Shown: positions 15,463-24,963, counted from the stretch's first letter. The stretch: 64,000 nucleotides of DNA from Bacillus rhizoplanae (GCF_917563915.1 NZ_CAKJTI010000003.1:268091-332090), one strand, 5' to 3'. Numbers and translations are program-made. Notes: generated by a model not told the origin, from the letters alone.

Positions 15463-17442
15463 TCACTTACATAAAGGGTTGTCAACTTTTACATAAAAAT
15501 AGGCATGTGCTTCTCCCATTATACGCATAAGAGTTAAAGCTTTATAATCTACTTTATCTGCAAAAAAGACAGCATAGTCAGATATTGCATGCTCTTTATA
15601 GTTAGAATCTTTTTGTAAATCTATAAAAATATTGTTCAAGACTCGTTTTACAACATTCCACAGCAGTTGCTCATCTAGTTGATAGAACTGACTTATATGT
15701 AAAAATAACTCGCCAAAGTGATTTTGCATCACAGAGTAAAATACTTTATTACGCATACTTTTTTCATCATCTACTAGAATTCTTGATTTATGATGAAATA
15801 CGTTTACATCAAATCCCGCATTTTGTAAACGACTACGATGAACTCGAATACCCTCCCAATCTCGCACGAGTAGTCGGTCCGGTGTACCATCTTTTTTAAA
15901 TACAGGAACTGTATTTTGCAGGTGTCCTTCTAAACCAATGCCGTATTTAACCATGAGCGGAATAAAGCCGACAAGGGCATTTGTTACATATTTTTCAATA
16001 AACCTAGCAATTGCATCGTGTAATGGTAGGTTGTGGCTATCTTTATATAACTCAATTAGTTCTACTATGACGGGTTTATTCGCACCGTGTACTGAAGCGA
16101 CAAGGGCAGAGCCTACAATAGCCCATTCATCGTGTTTTACATAAGCATGAATGTTGTCGCGAATGACACAAGCGAGATTTTCGCTTCGTAATGTTTGTGT
16201 TTCTTCATCTATGTCATTTGGATGAAGAAAATGAGCGCCAGCTCGTTCCATAATTGGAACAAAGCGAGTTTCGTCAATCATCGTATCTTGCGTAACAACT
16301 TGTTTTAAAATATTGCTCATAAGTGGTCCATTATGAATGGTTTGTTCGGATAACGTCCGCACTTCTCCTGTTAAATGAATATTTGTTGTCAGTTTATAAT
16401 GCGGTCTAATCGTTTCATATTGTTCAGGAAAGATTGTACGAAATGACATGCCTGCTAAATAATTCGCTTCATAATCGAATAAAATGATGATTTGTTTTTC
16501 GAGTTCATCACTGTAAATTTCACGTAGCGTATGAGTAGCTTGCCATGGATGAATCGGTAATAAAATGTAGTCATCTATTTTATCGCCAAGTCTTATTTCG
16601 GCTTCTACTTGGAGTACAGGTTCAAAAGAAAACAATAATGCATTCCAATTTTGTTCTTCCATAAAAGCAGCGCTTACATAATCTTGATGTATAGCTACAA
16701 AGCGCAATGGAATTGTATTTTTAAACTCAGCTGAATAGGCAAGTGTTTCTTCCGGACTTAAACCTTTTCTCATTTTGGTACCAGGGTGACAAGGGTGACC
16801 TTCTATAACGAGCTGTTCAAAAAAGGCATATGGATCTTGCGCTCGAGAAGCAGCTTGTAGCGTTGAAACATTCTCAGTTTGTTCATGAGATGTATAAGCA
16901 AGAGCTAAATTGGCAGCGCTATTTGCGAGATCATCTTCAAACATATGAAAATAGGAAAGTGGTCCTTGCCAATCTTCATGTAGTAATAATGCCAATACTT
17001 CATTTGGATGTATAATTTCTGTTTGACTAGACGGTGAGACGAGAATGTACGGTCCCTTTACAAAAGGACGTTCAAAGGCATATACGTGTTGAATCGGTAT
17101 AAGTAGATATGTATTTTGTTGTTTAAAATATAGTCCTTGTATCATTGAAAACTCGTCAAATTGATGAATATGAGTGTTTATATAATCTAGTAAATAATCT
17201 GGGCAACGATGATCTGAAAATGATGCAAACACCCCTTCGTGTTTTCTAAATATGATTCCAGTTTTTGTCATGTTACATATATTTTCACGTATGAAGGACG
17301 ATAGTAGTCGTTCGAGTATACCAGTTCGTCCCTTTCGAATCATTTGTTGATAGGTTTCATGTAATGGAGCATGATGTTGTTGTAAAAAAGAAAGTAAATT
17401 TTGTTCTTCTACTGCTAACGTTTGAATTTTATTTAGGTTCAT
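15463..17442 (-). CDS. sfaD: IucA/IucC-family NIS siderophore synthetase, SfaD-like
   Basis: 660 aa from the ATG at 17442 with AAAGGTGG upstream; the frame is open further upstream but without a ribosome site. NIS synthetase marks: EGHPCHPGTKMRKGLS near residue 235 (ATP/citrate site), LPIHPWQ near residue 300, TTNIHLTGEVRTLSE near residue 355, GIGLEGHLQNTVPVF near residue 505 and LLVRDWEGIRVHRSRL. These enzymes adenylate citrate and join it to an amine. It is transcribed divergently from an MFS gene, as sfaD is from sfaABC in staphylococci, where it makes the first citrate-D-ornithine amide. Assignment rests on gene order and family. Confidence 0.82.
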   Translation of the reverse strand: MNLNKIQTLAVEEQNLLSFLQQHHAPLHETYQQMIRKGRTGILERLLSSFIRENICNMTKTGIIFRKHEGVFASFSDHRCPDYLLDYINTHIHQFDEFSMIQGLYFKQQNTYLLIPIQHVYAFERPFVKGPYILVSPSSQTEIIHPNEVLALLLHEDWQGPLSYFHMFEDDLANSAANLALAYTSHEQTENVSTLQAASRAQDPYAFFEQLVIEGHPCHPGTKMRKGLSPEETLAYSAEFKNTIPLRFVAIHQDYVSAAFMEEQNWNALLFSFEPVLQVEAEIRLGDKIDDYILLPIHPWQATHTLREIYSDELEKQIIILFDYEANYLAGMSFRTIFPEQYETIRPHYKLTTNIHLTGEVRTLSEQTIHNGPLMSNILKQVVTQDTMIDETRFVPIMERAGAHFLHPNDIDEETQTLRSENLACVIRDNIHAYVKHDEWAIVGSALVASVHGANKPVIVELIELYKDSHNLPLHDAIARFIEKYVTNALVGFIPLMVKYGIGLEGHLQNTVPVFKKDGTPDRLLVRDWEGIRVHRSRLQNAGFDVNVFHHKSRILVDDEKSMRNKVFYSVMQNHFGELFLHISQFYQLDEQLLWNVVKRVLNNIFIDLQKDSNYKEHAISDYAVFFADKVDYKALTLMRIMGEAHAYFYVKVDNPLCK

Positions 17443-17509
17443 AGAAACCACCTTTCTCAATTTTTTAGTCTTTACAAAGAAGTGAGAATATTTTATATTG
17501 TTTTTACAG

Positions 17510-17530
17510 TGATATTGATAATCAATTTCA
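17510..17530. promoter_or_regulatory. Fur box between sfaD-like and sfaA-like genes
   Basis: TGATATTGATAATCA (17510-17524) matches the Bacillus 7-1-7 Fur element TGATAATNATTATCA at 12 or more positions, and extends into ATTTCA. It lies in the divergent promoter region and can serve both directions. Confidence 0.75.
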
Positions 17531-17571
17531 ATTATAAAAGAAGCATTTAAAAATGCAACAAAAAATTTGAG

Positions 17572-18765
17572 GTGGTTCATATTCGCAAACTCTTCTTTAG
17601 TAGTTCATTTTTCTTATTTATGGGGAATTGGCTTGGAATGACTGCAATCAATTGGTACGTCTATGATGTGTATCATAGTGCTACATATTTAGGATGGATA
17701 AACTTTGTACGACTCATTCCAATTGCATTGTTTAGTGTATATGCAGGGAAGCTTTGTGATCTGCATCCGCGTATTAAGTTAATGAAGTTGTATTCATTTT
17801 GGGGGCTAGTAGTTACAACGTTACTTGCCATTTATGTTGTGTTTATTGCTCCGTCCTTTTTTATTTTCCTTCTTTTCTCATTTGTAAGAGGAGTAATTAG
17901 TGCATTAGAAACACCAAATCGAAATACACTTCTTTCGGATATTGATACGAACAATCAAATTAGTAAACTTATATCTATGAATTCGTTTGTGATGAATGTT
18001 TGTCGCTCGACAGGGCCGGCTGTAGCTGGATTTCTAATTGCAGGAGGACATATTGAACTTACATTTACGATGCAGGCAGTTTGTTCACTTATTGCATTCA
18101 TTCTTGTCTTACCAATGAAAGATCAAACGATGAAAAAACGAAAAGAAAAGAAAAAGGCAAGCTGGGAACAAATTGTTCAATATTTCTCTCATGATCATAT
18201 GGGAAGAGACATTTTTATCACATCAATGATTATAATGGCTTTTGGTTTTTCGTATACGTCTGTATTGCCTGTACTTGTTTCGCATCAATTTACTGGAAAA
18301 GCAGAGGTATTTGGCATTGCGATGTCTTCGGCAGCAATCGGTGCCATTATAGCAACTATTATTCTTCCTAAAGTGTTAGAGTACATCTCAGAAATTAGGA
18401 TCTATTATATTAGTTTAGTTTTGTTTTCTATTAGTATAGCGCTCCTTATTATTAGTAATACATTTGTATTTTTTATATTACTATTCTCTATTGGCCTTTT
18501 TGGACAGTTGTTACGTTCCAGTAATCGTGTTTATTTTCAAAACAATGTCTGTGAAGAGGAACGAGGACTTATGCTTAGTGTTGTATTAATGGATCGAGGA
18601 ATGATTCCACTCGGTTCAATTGTAGTAAGTTATGCCATTGAATATGTGGGTATTTCTGAAACATTTGTAATGATGGGTACTTTATGTATAATCCCATTTG
18701 TATTTCAGTATATAAAAGTGAAACAACAAAAAGGGAAGGTGAAGAATTTTGTCCATTCAAAGTAA
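17572..18765 (+). CDS. sfaA: MFS exporter, SfaA-like siderophore efflux
   Basis: About 397 aa with 12 membrane segments; VYAGKLCDLHPRIKLM is the loop 2-3 MFS motif and LETPNRNTLLSDI follows segment 4. Its position between two NIS synthetases matches SfaA, the staphyloferrin A exporter. The start is uncertain. GTG 17572 lies within the ribosome-binding sequence GAGGTGG itself, while that sequence is ideally placed for an in-frame ATT at 17581. Its last 17 bp overlap the next gene. Confidence 0.8.
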   Translation: MVHIRKLFFSSSFFLFMGNWLGMTAINWYVYDVYHSATYLGWINFVRLIPIALFSVYAGKLCDLHPRIKLMKLYSFWGLVVTTLLAIYVVFIAPSFFIFLLFSFVRGVISALETPNRNTLLSDIDTNNQISKLISMNSFVMNVCRSTGPAVAGFLIAGGHIELTFTMQAVCSLIAFILVLPMKDQTMKKRKEKKKASWEQIVQYFSHDHMGRDIFITSMIIMAFGFSYTSVLPVLVSHQFTGKAEVFGIAMSSAAIGAIIATIILPKVLEYISEIRIYYISLVLFSISIALLIISNTFVFFILLFSIGLFGQLLRSSNRVYFQNNVCEEERGLMLSVVLMDRGMIPLGSIVVSYAIEYVGISETFVMMGTLCIIPFVFQYIKVKQQKGKVKNFVHSK

Positions 18766-20554
18766 ACAATCAAATCGAGTACAAGCGGAATATCGTATTT
18801 TAAATCGTTTTTGTAATGCATTAATTCGTGAAAAAAAATTATTAGAAAGTTGTGCTGTGCTAAAGCATGATTATGGTATTGAAATTATAGATTGTATGAA
18901 TGAAGCAGAATTATTATTAGAAGTGCAACAAGAAGGGGCATTTGAACGATACGAATTTGCTTTTCCACTCCGGTTTAAAGTAAGAGGACATGTTAGATGG
19001 ATTGATTCATTACAAATGTTTTTTGAGGAAGTAGCACCATTCTTTCAGCTTCATATTTCAGACTCCTTACAGAAAGAGTTACAGAATAGCGTGGAGAACC
19101 TAGAATTAGCTTATGAAGCATGGGAACAAAAACAAGAATGGGTAAAGCAGCAACTTGAAACAAACGTGATGTTTTTTGCGAAATACAGGCCAAATAATCT
19201 ATACAAATTCTTTGAAGAATTAAAAATATGTATGCCGTTTGATGAATTATTATATACAGAGTCATTAGTAATTGAAGGGCACCCACTTCATCCTTCAACA
19301 AAAACAAAACTAGGTTTATCAAAAGAAGAAGTAAAACGTTATGCTCCTGAGTTTGAGCAAGTTGTTCCGTTATACGTATTGCTTGTTCATAAAGATGTAA
19401 CAGCAGTTACAGGAGATAGCTTTGAAAAACCTGTATTATATGAAAATTTACCAGATTTATATGAAACTGCTTCTCAAATATTAGTAAGCAGAGGGGGCAG
19501 AATAGAAGACTTTTATCCATTTCTTGTTCATCCATGGCAATATGAGCATGTACTAACAGAGGAGTATGGGGAAGAGTTAGAGGAAGGACGTATTATTCCA
19601 ATCCCATATCAACTTTCGTCCAGAGCGACGCTTTCATTTCGAACAATGAATCTATTAGAGTTACCGTATCATGTGAAGCTTCCAGTACGCGCCCAAGCAA
19701 CAAGTGCAGTTAGAACGGTATCACCAGAAATAACAGTAAATGGGCCAATTCTTTCTTCGCTGTTTGATACGATTTATGCGAATGAGAAAGAGTTAGCGCA
19801 GTCAGTAGTTGTCGTTCGTGAACGAGTTGGAGCTACTTTTACAAAACAGAATGATTTTCATTTAGGAAGGAATTTAGCATTTATTTTACGAGAAAGCCCA
19901 AATGCATATAAGCAAGAGGGAGAATTATTATGGGTTGGAGCTAGTTTAACAGCAAGCAATCCATTAAAAGAAGAGGAACCCGTTATTGTAGATATGATAC
20001 GTACATATTTTGAAACAGAAACGATTGGTAAAAAAGAGGTATTTCACTATGTTGCTCATTACACTGAGAAAGTTATGATTCCTTTATTACAACTTGTTTT
20101 ACAATATGGAATTGCTTTAGAAGGACATATGCAAAACTCTATTATTGTTACAAAAAACGGAGAGGTCCAACGTATTTTTGTACGTGATTTAGGCGGAGTC
20201 AGAATTCATAAGAAGACATTAGCAAAGGTAGTGGATTTTGCTGAGGTTAAAGAAGCAGTCGTATTTACAGATGATATGAATGAGGTTTATAACAAGTTTA
20301 TTCATTCGGTACTGCAGAACCATTTTGGGGATTTATTATTTACGTTAGCTCGCTCGATAGATGACGTACAGGAAAAAGAATTATGGAGAATTGTTGCTGC
20401 TATTGTTAAAGAGTACATGGTAGATGCAACCGAAGAGGAAAAGGCAGCTATATTTGCAAAGCAAATTGAAACGAAAGCATTGTTCGCAATGAGAATACAA
20501 GATCAAGCAAAATCTTATTTGTATACAAGTTTTCATAACCCGCTTTGTATATAA
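18749..20554 (+). CDS. sfaB: IucA/IucC-family NIS siderophore synthetase, SfaB-like
   Basis: 601 aa, TTG start with GGGAAGGTG upstream, overlapping the MFS gene. Family motifs: EGHPLHPSTKTKLGLS near residue 175, VHPWQYEH near residue 263, RAQATSAVRTVSPE near residue 315, GIALEGHMQNSIIV near residue 455 and IFVRDLGGVRIHKKTL. It differs from the divergent paralogue in the RDLGG/RDWEG position. In staphyloferrin A synthesis SfaB adds the second citrate to the SfaD product. Here this is predicted from synteny. Confidence 0.82.
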   Translation: MSIQSKQSNRVQAEYRILNRFCNALIREKKLLESCAVLKHDYGIEIIDCMNEAELLLEVQQEGAFERYEFAFPLRFKVRGHVRWIDSLQMFFEEVAPFFQLHISDSLQKELQNSVENLELAYEAWEQKQEWVKQQLETNVMFFAKYRPNNLYKFFEELKICMPFDELLYTESLVIEGHPLHPSTKTKLGLSKEEVKRYAPEFEQVVPLYVLLVHKDVTAVTGDSFEKPVLYENLPDLYETASQILVSRGGRIEDFYPFLVHPWQYEHVLTEEYGEELEEGRIIPIPYQLSSRATLSFRTMNLLELPYHVKLPVRAQATSAVRTVSPEITVNGPILSSLFDTIYANEKELAQSVVVVRERVGATFTKQNDFHLGRNLAFILRESPNAYKQEGELLWVGASLTASNPLKEEEPVIVDMIRTYFETETIGKKEVFHYVAHYTEKVMIPLLQLVLQYGIALEGHMQNSIIVTKNGEVQRIFVRDLGGVRIHKKTLAKVVDFAEVKEAVVFTDDMNEVYNKFIHSVLQNHFGDLLFTLARSIDDVQEKELWRIVAAIVKEYMVDATEEEKAAIFAKQIETKALFAMRIQDQAKSYLYTSFHNPLCI

Positions 20555-20568
20555 TAGGAGGAATAAAC

Positions 20569-21666
20569 ATGCTACCTATCATGAAAGTAAACCTTTCAAA
20601 ATTGAAGTATAATGCCATGATAATGAAACGATTATGCGAGCGTTCAAATATTATATGTTTTCCTGTAACAAAAGGGGTCGGCGCTGCAAAAGAAGTAATT
20701 GAAACCCTTCAAGAGACAGGGTATACAAGATTTGCTGATTCTAGATTACAGCATCTTTATAAAATCCGTTCTATTGTAGGGAAAGAAGCTGAGCTTTTAT
20801 TAATTCGTGCACCAGCTTTGTCAGAAGTAGAAGAAACGGTTCTTTGTGCAGATATTAGTTTGAACTCTGAACTATGCATCATAGAAGCATTGGGAAGAGC
20901 AGCAAGAAGATACAGAACAACGCATCGTGTGATTCTAATGGTTGATTTAGGTGATCTACGCGAAGGAATAATGCCATATCAAGTTGTGGAAGCAGCGCAG
21001 AAAGTATCGAATATATCTGGAATTGTACTCGATGGTATTGGAGCGAATTTCACTTGTTTTAGCGGTGTTATTCCAACTGAACATTCTTTACAAGAATTAA
21101 CGCAATTAGCAAAAATGGTAGAGAAGAAAATTGGGAAACCGCTTCGGTTTATCTCAGGCGGTAATTCAAGTTCGTTACCACTTATCATGCAAAGAAAACA
21201 AATTGGACGTGTTAACTCTTTACGGGTTGGAGAAGCTATTTTTCTTGGAAAAGAAACAGCATATGGAAAGAATATTTCTTTTATGTACCAAGATGTATTC
21301 TCAATAGAAGCAGAAATCATTGAAATAAAAAGAAAGCCGTCTATGCCCAAAGGCGTTATTGGAAAAGATGCATTTGGGCAAGTTCCGTATTTTGAAGATA
21401 AAGGGGAGCGATTACGAGCGATTGTTGCAATAGGAAGGCAGGATCTTGATATTAGCGGTTTACGACCCTTCGATAGGAATATTGAAATTCTTGGTGGAAG
21501 TAGTGACCATTTAATTGTTGATATAACGGATAGTACACCGTATAGCATAGGAGATAAAATGACATTCGTTCCGACGTATAGTGCATTGCAAAGCGGCATG
21601 GTTTCTTCACTTGTACAAAAAGAATATGTATATGATGATGTACTGCAAAAAGCGCTTATCTTATAA
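20569..21666 (+). CDS. sfaC: PLP-dependent amino acid racemase, SfaC-like (ornithine racemase family)
   Basis: 365 aa from ATG 20569, with AGGAGG eight bases upstream. The fold-III alanine-racemase barrel is recognisable: CFPVTKGVGAA near residues 33-43 carries the PLP lysine, GANFTCFSGVIPT near residue 158, RFISGGNSSSLP near residue 203 and VNSLRVGEAIFLG near residue 220. This matches the ornithine/alanine racemase group, not housekeeping Alr. D-ornithine is the backbone of staphyloferrin A, so D-ornithine supply is the predicted role. The stop codon lies in the edge of a bcr1 element. Confidence 0.8.
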   Translation: MLPIMKVNLSKLKYNAMIMKRLCERSNIICFPVTKGVGAAKEVIETLQETGYTRFADSRLQHLYKIRSIVGKEAELLLIRAPALSEVEETVLCADISLNSELCIIEALGRAARRYRTTHRVILMVDLGDLREGIMPYQVVEAAQKVSNISGIVLDGIGANFTCFSGVIPTEHSLQELTQLAKMVEKKIGKPLRFISGGNSSSLPLIMQRKQIGRVNSLRVGEAIFLGKETAYGKNISFMYQDVFSIEAEIIEIKRKPSMPKGVIGKDAFGQVPYFEDKGERLRAIVAIGRQDLDISGLRPFDRNIEILGGSSDHLIVDITDSTPYSIGDKMTFVPTYSALQSGMVSSLVQKEYVYDDVLQKALIL

Positions 21667-21774
21667 AAGTAAAACTTCTGTAAGTGGGGGGATTCTTCAT
21701 CCCCCCACTTATTTTTTTCGTTTTTCTCTGAATGTTGAGGTGGGCGTCTTATTGCCCATGAATAGCGGGATAAA
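21663..21774 (-). repeat. Shortened bcr1, reverse orientation, after the sfaC-like gene
   Basis: ATAAA edges; AAAACTTCTGTAAGTGGGGG and ATCCCCCCACTTATT form a strong hairpin, and the other end reads GAGGTGGGCGTCTTATTG. The central part is missing. The hairpin directly after the stop codon probably works as the terminator of the biosynthetic operon. Confidence 0.8.
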
Positions 21775-21862
21775 GTGAAACTTTCATTAATTGTGATTGT
21801 ATTCTCTCCTAGTTCCATTAAATATCGATGTGAGAGTCTTACTGTTTGTTAGTACGAGAGAG
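21770..21862 (-). repeat. Second, strongly decayed bcr1 abutting the first
   Basis: ATAAAGTGAAACTTTCATTA, then GATGTGAGAGTCTTACTGTT and TGTTAGTACGAG, follow the reverse bcr1 order. It shares one ATAAA with the preceding copy. Confidence 0.55.
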
Positions 21863-21940
21863 TGCGTGAATTATTATATATTAATAAATATTCTCTCAAT
21901 AAATGGTAGACAATTCTTAAAATTATGTTATTATATTAAA

Positions 21941-21955
21941 TGAAAATGATTATCA
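21941..21955 (+). promoter_or_regulatory. Fur box before the siderophore receptor gene
   Basis: TGAAAATGATTATCA differs at one position from TGATAATNATTATCA. It lies 27 bp before the ATG of the binding protein and downstream of a plausible -10 (TATATT). Confidence 0.85.
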
Positions 21956-21981
21956 ATACTGTTTAAATGGGGGACTACATA

Positions 21982-22944
21982 ATGAAGGGGAAAAAACTTA
22001 GCACTTTACTTGTAGCTATGTCATTAATGGTGGGAGCACTTGCCGGCTGCAGTGGAGGAGCAAAAGAAACAGCAAAGAAAGAAGATAAAGCGGAAGCAAC
22101 GAAACAAGCAAGCTCAGTGAAAGTTAAACATGAGTGGGGAGAAACAGAGTTAAAGGAAACACCGAAAAATATAGTAACTCTTGATTTTTCATTTATTGAT
22201 ACATTAACGGCTTTAGGCGTTACACCAGTTGGGAATGCTGGGGTAGGAACAACAAAAATACCAGAGTATTTACAAGATAAAGTATCAAAAGTGACAGATG
22301 TTGGGGAGCGAAAAGCACCGAACTTGGAAGTTGTTTCATCCGTGAATCCAGACTTAATTATTGCAAGTAAGGATCGCCACAATATGATTCAAAAAGAATT
22401 ACAAGATATAGCGCCAACAATTGCATTTGATGATAACAGTTATGAAGAAGTAATGAAAAATATGGATACGATTGCAAAAGCAGTTGGAAAAGAAGAAGAA
22501 GCGAAAAAGGTTAAAACAGACTTAGATAATAAAATTTCAAAAGCAAAAGAGAAAGTAAAAGGAAATCCAACAGTACTTGTAATCGGAGCTTTTGATGATG
22601 AGTTTTCTGTATGGATTAAAGATTCCTTTATTGGTACTTTAATGACAGACATTGGCGTTACATATGCATATGAAGGAGAAAAAGCAAAAACAGAGGGTAA
22701 GGCAGAAATTGCAAAAATTACGATGGAACGTCTAAATGAAATTAATCCTGACTATATTTTCTTATATGGAGAGAATGTAGAGAAGTTTAAAAATAATCCA
22801 CTATATAATAACTTAAAAGCAGTGAAAGAAAAGCATGTAGTTGACGTTGATCGTAATCTTTGGGCTCGCGGACGCGGACCAATTGCAGCAGATAAAATTT
22901 TAGATGAGGCGATTCCGGCATTAACAGGTCAGTCTTCTAAATAA
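21982..22944 (+). CDS. htsA: Fe-siderophore binding lipoprotein, HtsA-like
   Basis: 320 aa from ATG 21982 (GGGGGA upstream). Signal peptide with lipobox LAGC at residues 20-23, then a class III binding protein (TroA/FecB) fold: TLDFSFIDTLTALGVTPVG near residue 65, NPDLIIASKDRH near residue 122, VDVDRNLWARGRGP near residue 290. The arginine-rich end suits an anionic citrate-type ligand, as in staphyloferrin A receptor HtsA. It is followed by two permeases and an ATPase. Heme or other hydroxamates are less likely, given the adjoining NIS genes. Confidence 0.85.
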   Translation: MKGKKLSTLLVAMSLMVGALAGCSGGAKETAKKEDKAEATKQASSVKVKHEWGETELKETPKNIVTLDFSFIDTLTALGVTPVGNAGVGTTKIPEYLQDKVSKVTDVGERKAPNLEVVSSVNPDLIIASKDRHNMIQKELQDIAPTIAFDDNSYEEVMKNMDTIAKAVGKEEEAKKVKTDLDNKISKAKEKVKGNPTVLVIGAFDDEFSVWIKDSFIGTLMTDIGVTYAYEGEKAKTEGKAEIAKITMERLNEINPDYIFLYGENVEKFKNNPLYNNLKAVKEKHVVDVDRNLWARGRGPIAADKILDEAIPALTGQSSK

Positions 22945-22957
22945 GGAGTTGGAGACT

Positions 22958-23989
22958 TTGTATCATACACAAACTAGAAGCAGACGGGCATTAAACCCGT
23001 ATGCTTCTTCTACTTTGCAATTTATCTTCTTTTTTCTACTATTAGTAATGTTTGGAGCCCTCTCCGCATTATTTCGTGTAAAAGGATTATCATTTCATAA
23101 CATATCAGAAGTATTTGCAATAGATACAAAAAACTTAATTTACTATACTGTTTGGCAAGTACGTGTGCCGCGTGTACTACTAGGAGCTCTACTAGGAGCA
23201 GCGTTAGCCGTAGCGGGATGTCTATTACAAGGAATTACACGAAATCCTTTATCTGATCCGGAAATTATGGGAGTAAACCAAGGAGCTTCTTGCTTTGTTG
23301 TGATTGCCCTTTTAGTGTTTGGAGAGAAGGAGGCATCTTTCGTTATTTTACTAGCAGCTTTTCTTGGAGCAGCAGTAGGCGGAAGTGTCATTTATTCATT
23401 AGCGTTTCGCGGTGAATATACACCTTCACGTCTTGTTCTTGCCGGTATTGCAGTGAGTTTATTTCTTGGATCATTAACAACAGGAGCGATTTTGTTATAC
23501 GAAACGAAACTAACAGAAATTTTATATTGGATGGCTGGGAAATTATCAGGAGCAAGTTGGTTAGATGTAAAAATGATGTTAGTATCGGCACTTCCTGTTA
23601 CAATCATTACTTTTTTTCTAGCAAATCAATTGAACATTTTGTCTCTAGGTGAAGAGACAGCACGTGGGCTTGGCATAAACGTTCTTCGTATTCGGCGAGT
23701 ATTTGCGCTTTTAATTGTTCTTCTTGTCGGTAGTGCGGTTGCGGTAGCGGGGCCAATTGGGTTTATTGGACTCATAGTTCCGCATGTTGCAAGAAAACTA
23801 GTCGGTCAAGATTATCGAGTTATTTTACCATTTTCAGCATTGCTCGGTGCAAACCTTCTTGTCATAGCGGATTTTGCAGCGCAGTGGGTTTCTTATCCAG
23901 CGGATACACCTGTGGGTGTTATAACCGCACTCTTAGGCACACCGTTCTTCATCTATTTAATGAGAAGAAAGCGAGGTGCTGTCAAATGA
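22958..23989 (+). CDS. htsB: FecCD-family siderophore permease, HtsB-like
   Basis: About 343 aa, TTG start at 22958 after GGAG (TTG 22949 is also in frame). Nine or ten membrane segments. Family motifs: RVPRVLLGALLGAALAVAG near residue 68, GITRNPLSDPEIMGVNQGA near residue 92 and GPIGFIGLIVPHVAR near residue 268, the ATPase-contact helix. Its stop overlaps the start of the next permease (ATGA). Confidence 0.85.
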   Translation: MYHTQTRSRRALNPYASSTLQFIFFFLLLVMFGALSALFRVKGLSFHNISEVFAIDTKNLIYYTVWQVRVPRVLLGALLGAALAVAGCLLQGITRNPLSDPEIMGVNQGASCFVVIALLVFGEKEASFVILLAAFLGAAVGGSVIYSLAFRGEYTPSRLVLAGIAVSLFLGSLTTGAILLYETKLTEILYWMAGKLSGASWLDVKMMLVSALPVTIITFFLANQLNILSLGEETARGLGINVLRIRRVFALLIVLLVGSAVAVAGPIGFIGLIVPHVARKLVGQDYRVILPFSALLGANLLVIADFAAQWVSYPADTPVGVITALLGTPFFIYLMRRKRGAVK

Positions 23990-24963
23990 AGAAGTTTGGT
24001 CGATTTACAATTGTTATGATAGTAGGCCTTATATTGCTAATTGCAGTTGCTCTGCTTAGTTTACGGCTTGGAGCTGTGCCAACACCAATTGCTGATATTA
24101 TAGAAGGAATGATGACAGGACAAGGTGTTGTAGTAAAATATCGTTTACCGCGTCTTGTTATAGCGATTTTAGTTGGAATTAATATGGCATTATCAGGGGC
24201 CATTTTACAAAGTGTTACACGTAATCCACTTGCTGCACCTGACATTATTGGGATTTCTGCTGGCGGAGGATTAGCAGCTGTTATTATGTTGCTTATGTTT
24301 CCAAATGTACCGCCAATTATGCTGCCTATTGCTGCATTTGTCGGAGCAATGCTTGCGAGTTTATTAGTATACGCTTTATCGTATCAAAAAGGAGGAGTGA
24401 AGCCAGAGCGTCTTGCACTATGCGGCGTTGCAATTTCTGCGGGCTTACATGCGCTCATTACATTTATTATTGTGAAATTTGCACTTGACTCCTCACAAGC
24501 TCTCGTATGGTTAAAGGGAAGTTTATATGCGAGGTCTTGGCAACATGTTGAAATGCTATGGCCATGGACCTTGATTGGTGCGGTGATTACATTTATGAGT
24601 TATAAACAAATTAATCTTTTATTATTAAATGAAGAAACTGTAAAGGGTTTAGGAATGCGTATTGATGTTGTTCGTCTTGTACTTATCGGTGTAGCAGTTG
24701 CTTTAGCAGCAAGCTCAGTAGCGGTAGCAGGTACAATTGGTTTTGTAGGGCTTGTTATTCCGCATGCAGCGCGTTTACTTGTTGGCTCAGACAGTAGATT
24801 ATTTTTGCCGGTGTCTGCATTGCTCGGTGCATTGCTTGTTACCGGGGCAGATATGGTAGGGAGAATTATTATTCCGCCAATTGAAATACCAGCTGGCATT
24901 ATTACCGCATTAATTGGAGCGCCGTATTTTATATATTTATTGGTAATTAGAAAAACAACATAA
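23986..24963 (+). CDS. htsC: FecCD-family siderophore permease, HtsC-like
   Basis: 325 aa from the ATG at 23986, which overlaps the previous stop. Same permease marks: YRLPRLVIAILVGINMALSG, SVTRNPLAAPDIIGISAGGG and GTIGFVGLVIPHAARLLVG. It forms the heterodimeric membrane channel with the preceding gene. The two differ enough to rule out a recent duplication. Confidence 0.85.
   Translation: MKKFGRFTIVMIVGLILLIAVALLSLRLGAVPTPIADIIEGMMTGQGVVVKYRLPRLVIAILVGINMALSGAILQSVTRNPLAAPDIIGISAGGGLAAVIMLLMFPNVPPIMLPIAAFVGAMLASLLVYALSYQKGGVKPERLALCGVAISAGLHALITFIIVKFALDSSQALVWLKGSLYARSWQHVEMLWPWTLIGAVITFMSYKQINLLLLNEETVKGLGMRIDVVRLVLIGVAVALAASSVAVAGTIGFVGLVIPHAARLLVGSDSRLFLPVSALLGALLVTGADMVGRIIIPPIEIPAGIITALIGAPYFIYLLVIRKTT

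Noticed and set aside
20979-21818. Long open frame on the minus strand inside the racemase gene
   Set aside because: It is the antisense of a well-recognised enzyme gene and extends through bcr1; no ribosome site.
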